Positions 61,068 through 64,000 of a stretch of DNA of 64,000 bases are shown piece by piece (position 1 is the stretch's first letter; each line of letters opens with the position of its first letter). This DNA comes from Mimachlamys varia (Eukaryota; Mollusca; Bivalvia; Pectinida; Pectinidae), in contig OX392532.1 of assembly GCA_947623455.1 (NCBI GenBank), positions 6,270,001 through 6,334,000 of the forward strand, given 5' to 3'. The notes under the pieces were generated by a model. The model was not told the DNA's origin, ran no database searches, and saw nothing but the letters and a program-made list of their open reading frames with translations. The position numbers were made by a program, and so were the translations under genes.

Positions 61068-61398
61068 AGGCCCAGTATACGCATCTTCAGGCAGTTTTTC
61101 ATGATTCTAAAAAAACGAGGTGAACTTGATCGGTAACTACCATGGCATTCTTGACAGAAAATTCCAAAGAATCCAAATTAATATAGGTGGTTACCAGAAA
61201 AACAGCAAGCCGAAGTTAGACGGCAGTTTATTTACAAATACATACCGAGCTTCAACTGTTGCTATACCGATTCCTACGTAAGAATTAATCTTGAATACTG
61301 CTGATATCAGTTAATCTTAACTAAATCTATAAATATAATTAGTTATTAGGCTTGATGTTCGCATACAGTTTTGCCGAAAGTTACGTATATTGGGCCTT
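61068..61398 (-). mobile_element. TTAA-flanked inverted-repeat element, copy 3
   Basis: Same ends (AGGCCCAGTATACG / ACGTATATTGGGCCTT) with TTAA on both sides. 331 bp, orientation as copy 1, and 34 bp from copy 4, to which it is inverted. Confidence 0.8.
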
Positions 61399-61432
61399 TT
61401 AAGATCATGCCGATCTATGTTTAATACGTTAA

Positions 61433-61815
61433 AGGCCCAATATACGTAACTTTCGGCATAACTTGAAGCGAAAATCAAGCCTAATAACTTATTGTATTTA
61501 TAGATTTAGTTAAGACTAACTGGTATCAGCAATATTCAAGATGAATTCTTTCGCGGTTATCGGTACAGCAGCAGTTGAAACACGCTAATTGTAAACACGC
61601 GTCCATTTCAAACCGTCTTCTACCTTCGGTTTGTTGTTGAAGTGGGCCCCACCTGAATTATTTTCAATTCTTTGGATTTTTTGTAAAGAGTTTCTTGTTA
61701 GTTACCGCTCAGGTTTACTTCGTTTTAGGCTTATTTTTGCATGGTTATCAACTGAATTTTTTTCAGAATTTTTCAGAATCACGAAAATTTCCCTGAAGTT
61801 ACGTATATTGGGCCT
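61433..61815 (+). mobile_element. TTAA-flanked inverted-repeat element, copy 4
   Basis: Best-preserved copy: AGGCCCAATATACGTAACTT and its inverse AAGTTACGTATATTGGGCCT bound 383 bp, with TTAA at 61429-61432 and 61816-61819. A TTAA target duplication and short inverted repeats are the signature of piggyBac-superfamily elements and their MITEs. No ORF of transposase size is present. Confidence 0.85.
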
Positions 61816-63104
61816 TTAATTAAGTCAAAGTTATGTAGTTCCAGTCATATGAATTTTGTTTAGTCAAACAACTAGCTATACCAACTTTCAGCCATATAAC
61901 ATAAAGTTGGCCATTTTGAAAATAATTTATTTAATACATGCACAGAAAAAGTAGCGCTCCTAGTAAGAAAGGTGGGACCCAAGCCAGTGCTAAAATTCCT
62001 CTTGGTCGGCCCACGAATACAGCGATTGTTTTCAAAGTTTGCAACACTGTTGCCAGACTGCAAACATGTTCTTATTTTCTAGCATCGGTGATTCCAGTAC
62101 TGTACTAGGTCATTTTTCAAACCAGGAGCCGAAAATAAACTAAAACCATTACATTCCTCCGTTACGGTTTATAGCGCCAGTTCACTACCTATGTGCTTTT
62201 AAATAATGATATATATATACCCTTCGTGTTAATATTTTTTGCATTGAATCCGGTTGTCATCTTCATAATATTAAATGGTTACCTTCAAAAAATATGACCT
62301 CCTGCTAAAAAATTAAATTAGCATTGCTTTTATCTATAATTATAACATGTGCATAAAAATTATCATATTTTCAGTTCATCTAATACTAGTGCTTTATTTG
62401 TCGTTTATCTTTCGGCATGAAAATAATTGTCAAGCTCAACATTCAGTCTTTTAGAAATATTTACAAATGATCACTTGCTACAATATAATATAGGATTCCC
62501 ACATATTACTTTTTTTTTTTTTTTCAGTTTTTTTTTTTATTTCCATCAATCACATTCCATTCCATACATACGTACAGTCACATCTTATGTTACATCTTTC
62601 AACATTAAGTAAATACCTTATAACAAAATAAATAAATAGTTACTCCTTTTTCCATAATATCGCTTTCATAGTGTAAGTAAATACAATGTAAATAATAAGG
62701 GTTGGTCTAAATTTTTTTTTTTTTAGGAAATTCCGGGTTTTGTTATTTGTCCGGCTTTATATTTATGTGTTTATATTTTGGCGGTTTACTTAAAATAGGG
62801 AAGTTCCAACTTATCATGTCCTTATAGGTCATAATATACATAGCTGATCAGTTTGGTATCCTATTTGTACTTGAAAAAATACATCAACTTGTGTGAAATC
62901 GAGAAATACCAACCGGACGCGCCAGACCCTTCCTAAATTATACCAGAGATATTGGCCGTGCAATATGTTTTCTGATATCCTTGATCCATTTGTCACTCAT
63001 GTCACAATCTCTCCATTAAACAGTTTTGGAAATACAAAATACGAAGTGAGATTTATGTCTATTGGTTAGAAAAAACTGAACCCGAACTCAAAATTAAAGA
63101 TACG

Positions 63105-63230
63105 AAGACCCTCAAAAGTGCAAGAGCTTAAGACCATGAGTTCCGGACGAGTAAGCGACTTCTGCTTCATCGACGACACCCGCCGTGTAAATCGTGGTCA
63201 CATTCAAGTAAATTTCACGTCCTTAAACTA
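63105..63230 (+). repeat. Dispersed repeat (inverted relative to 5110-5262)
   Basis: See 5110-5262: GAGTAAGCGACTTCTGCTTC followed by ATCGACGACACCCG and GGTCACATTCAAGTAAA align between the two sites in opposite orientation. Confidence 0.6.
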
Positions 63231-64000
63231 AGGCTTCACTATCAACCACAACATGTATGCGTACTAATGTGCATATTCAAAAACGTCAATCTTTATATTA
63301 AAGGATACCGAATATTTCACAATGAAACCAAGATGGCGACCATAAAACGCGATCATTGCTGTATGCAAATCAGAACGACTTCCGTCTAAAGATGACTATG
63401 AGATCGGTGTGATTTTGCCACTTGCGAACCTACTGGGTGGTCAATAGTACTCACACATAATCCGGAAGGAAGCGCCATGACACGAGGTCGTCGGTCCCTG
63501 GGATAATGTGAGCTATTGGCGACTATTTCAATTCAATTGTCATTATTTTTAAACACAGGCTATGTATATACATTTGCAAATGTTTTAGTCTTTTTTACTC
63601 TTTTAGCGGAACGTCAGGAATATGGGCTACAATGTTTAATAAAATAGAAAGCATAAATGCAACGCCTCCAAATTAAAAGATACTTTTACCATACGGAGAG
63701 TATATATGTCGAATTATTAGTAAGCAATAACAGTACGTGGCTGAAACTATAAAACATACATCGAGGAATGTGATATTATGTAAAGTGATCTTTTGGCTCA
63801 TTTTGTAATCCACTTTTGATAAAGCGCCAAGTACATGTAATAACATCATTCTGTAAGATAACTACATATTCGATATCAAATAATCTTTTAACAGCATCAA
63901 TGCAATGGAAAAACCAGCTTGTGATCTAAATGTTTATTTGTTTGGCCGAATCAAAGCCAAGGGACTTGTACCATCTTTTTCAATGCTGTCTGCATTCTGT

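Larger units (their letters stand above)
60779..64000. other. Right-hand region without recognised genes
   Basis: AT-rich sequence with two inverted-repeat elements (61068-61398, 61433-61815), T-runs near 62510 and 62710, a dispersed repeat at 63105-63230, and no exon that I can support on either strand. Confidence 0.45.

Overview
Eukaryotic genomic DNA, intron-rich and AT-rich with many repeats. It is most likely from a marine bivalve or related lophotrochozoan. The evidence is a Death-domain/STAND-NTPase/ankyrin gene of the kind expanded in molluscs, two copies of a dispersed repeat I associate with bivalves, small TTAA-flanked inverted-repeat transposons and CR1/L2-like LINE remnants. Nothing prokaryotic is present. 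I built gene models by hand from splice sites (GT/AG), reading-phase agreement between exons and protein composition. No RNA evidence or database search was available.

All recognisable genes are on the minus strand. Gene A (about 8472 down to about 530) is a serine-rich, coiled-coil protein of at least 677 residues that I cannot name. Gene B (30729 to 12605, four exons, predicted 540 aa) is a type I membrane protein: signal peptide, short Cys-rich ectodomain with paired cysteines, one transmembrane helix, and a long proline/serine-rich tail with a PPxY motif. This layout resembles the Shisa/CYYR1/WBP1/VOPP1-like families. Gene C (58015 to 35257, four exons, predicted 1030 aa) is an NLR-like tripartite protein: Death domain, STAND-type P-loop NTPase, and about 12-13 ankyrin repeats. 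Exon D (60662-60778) is a lone phase 1-1 Cys-rich exon of an unidentified extracellular protein.

Most of the window is tandem repeat. A 24-bp minisatellite (5.8-7.7 kb) lies in the first modelled intron of gene A. A 26-bp minisatellite of about 14 kb (15.6-29.7 kb) fills intron 1 of gene B. A 38-bp minisatellite of about 15 kb (41.6-56.6 kb, with a 55-bp derivative to 57.05 kb) fills intron 1 of gene C. A 29-bp array (39.1-40.1 kb) abuts exon 3 of gene C, and a 28-bp array lies at 59.1-60.06 kb. The two giant arrays carry higher-order repeats (about 3328 bp and about 4788 bp). Two smaller arrays are built from copies of exon-intron junctions, so they present tandem decoy splice sites: donors after exon C3 and acceptors before exon B2. 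Long ORFs inside the arrays are by-products of periodicity.

Intergenic stretches (8.5-12.6, 30.7-35.3, 58-64 kb) hold a family of four TTAA-flanked inverted-repeat elements, one with a nested LINE 3' tail, and other dispersed repeats. The genes need not act together. The most functionally suggestive one is gene C, a candidate innate-immune or cell-death STAND switch.
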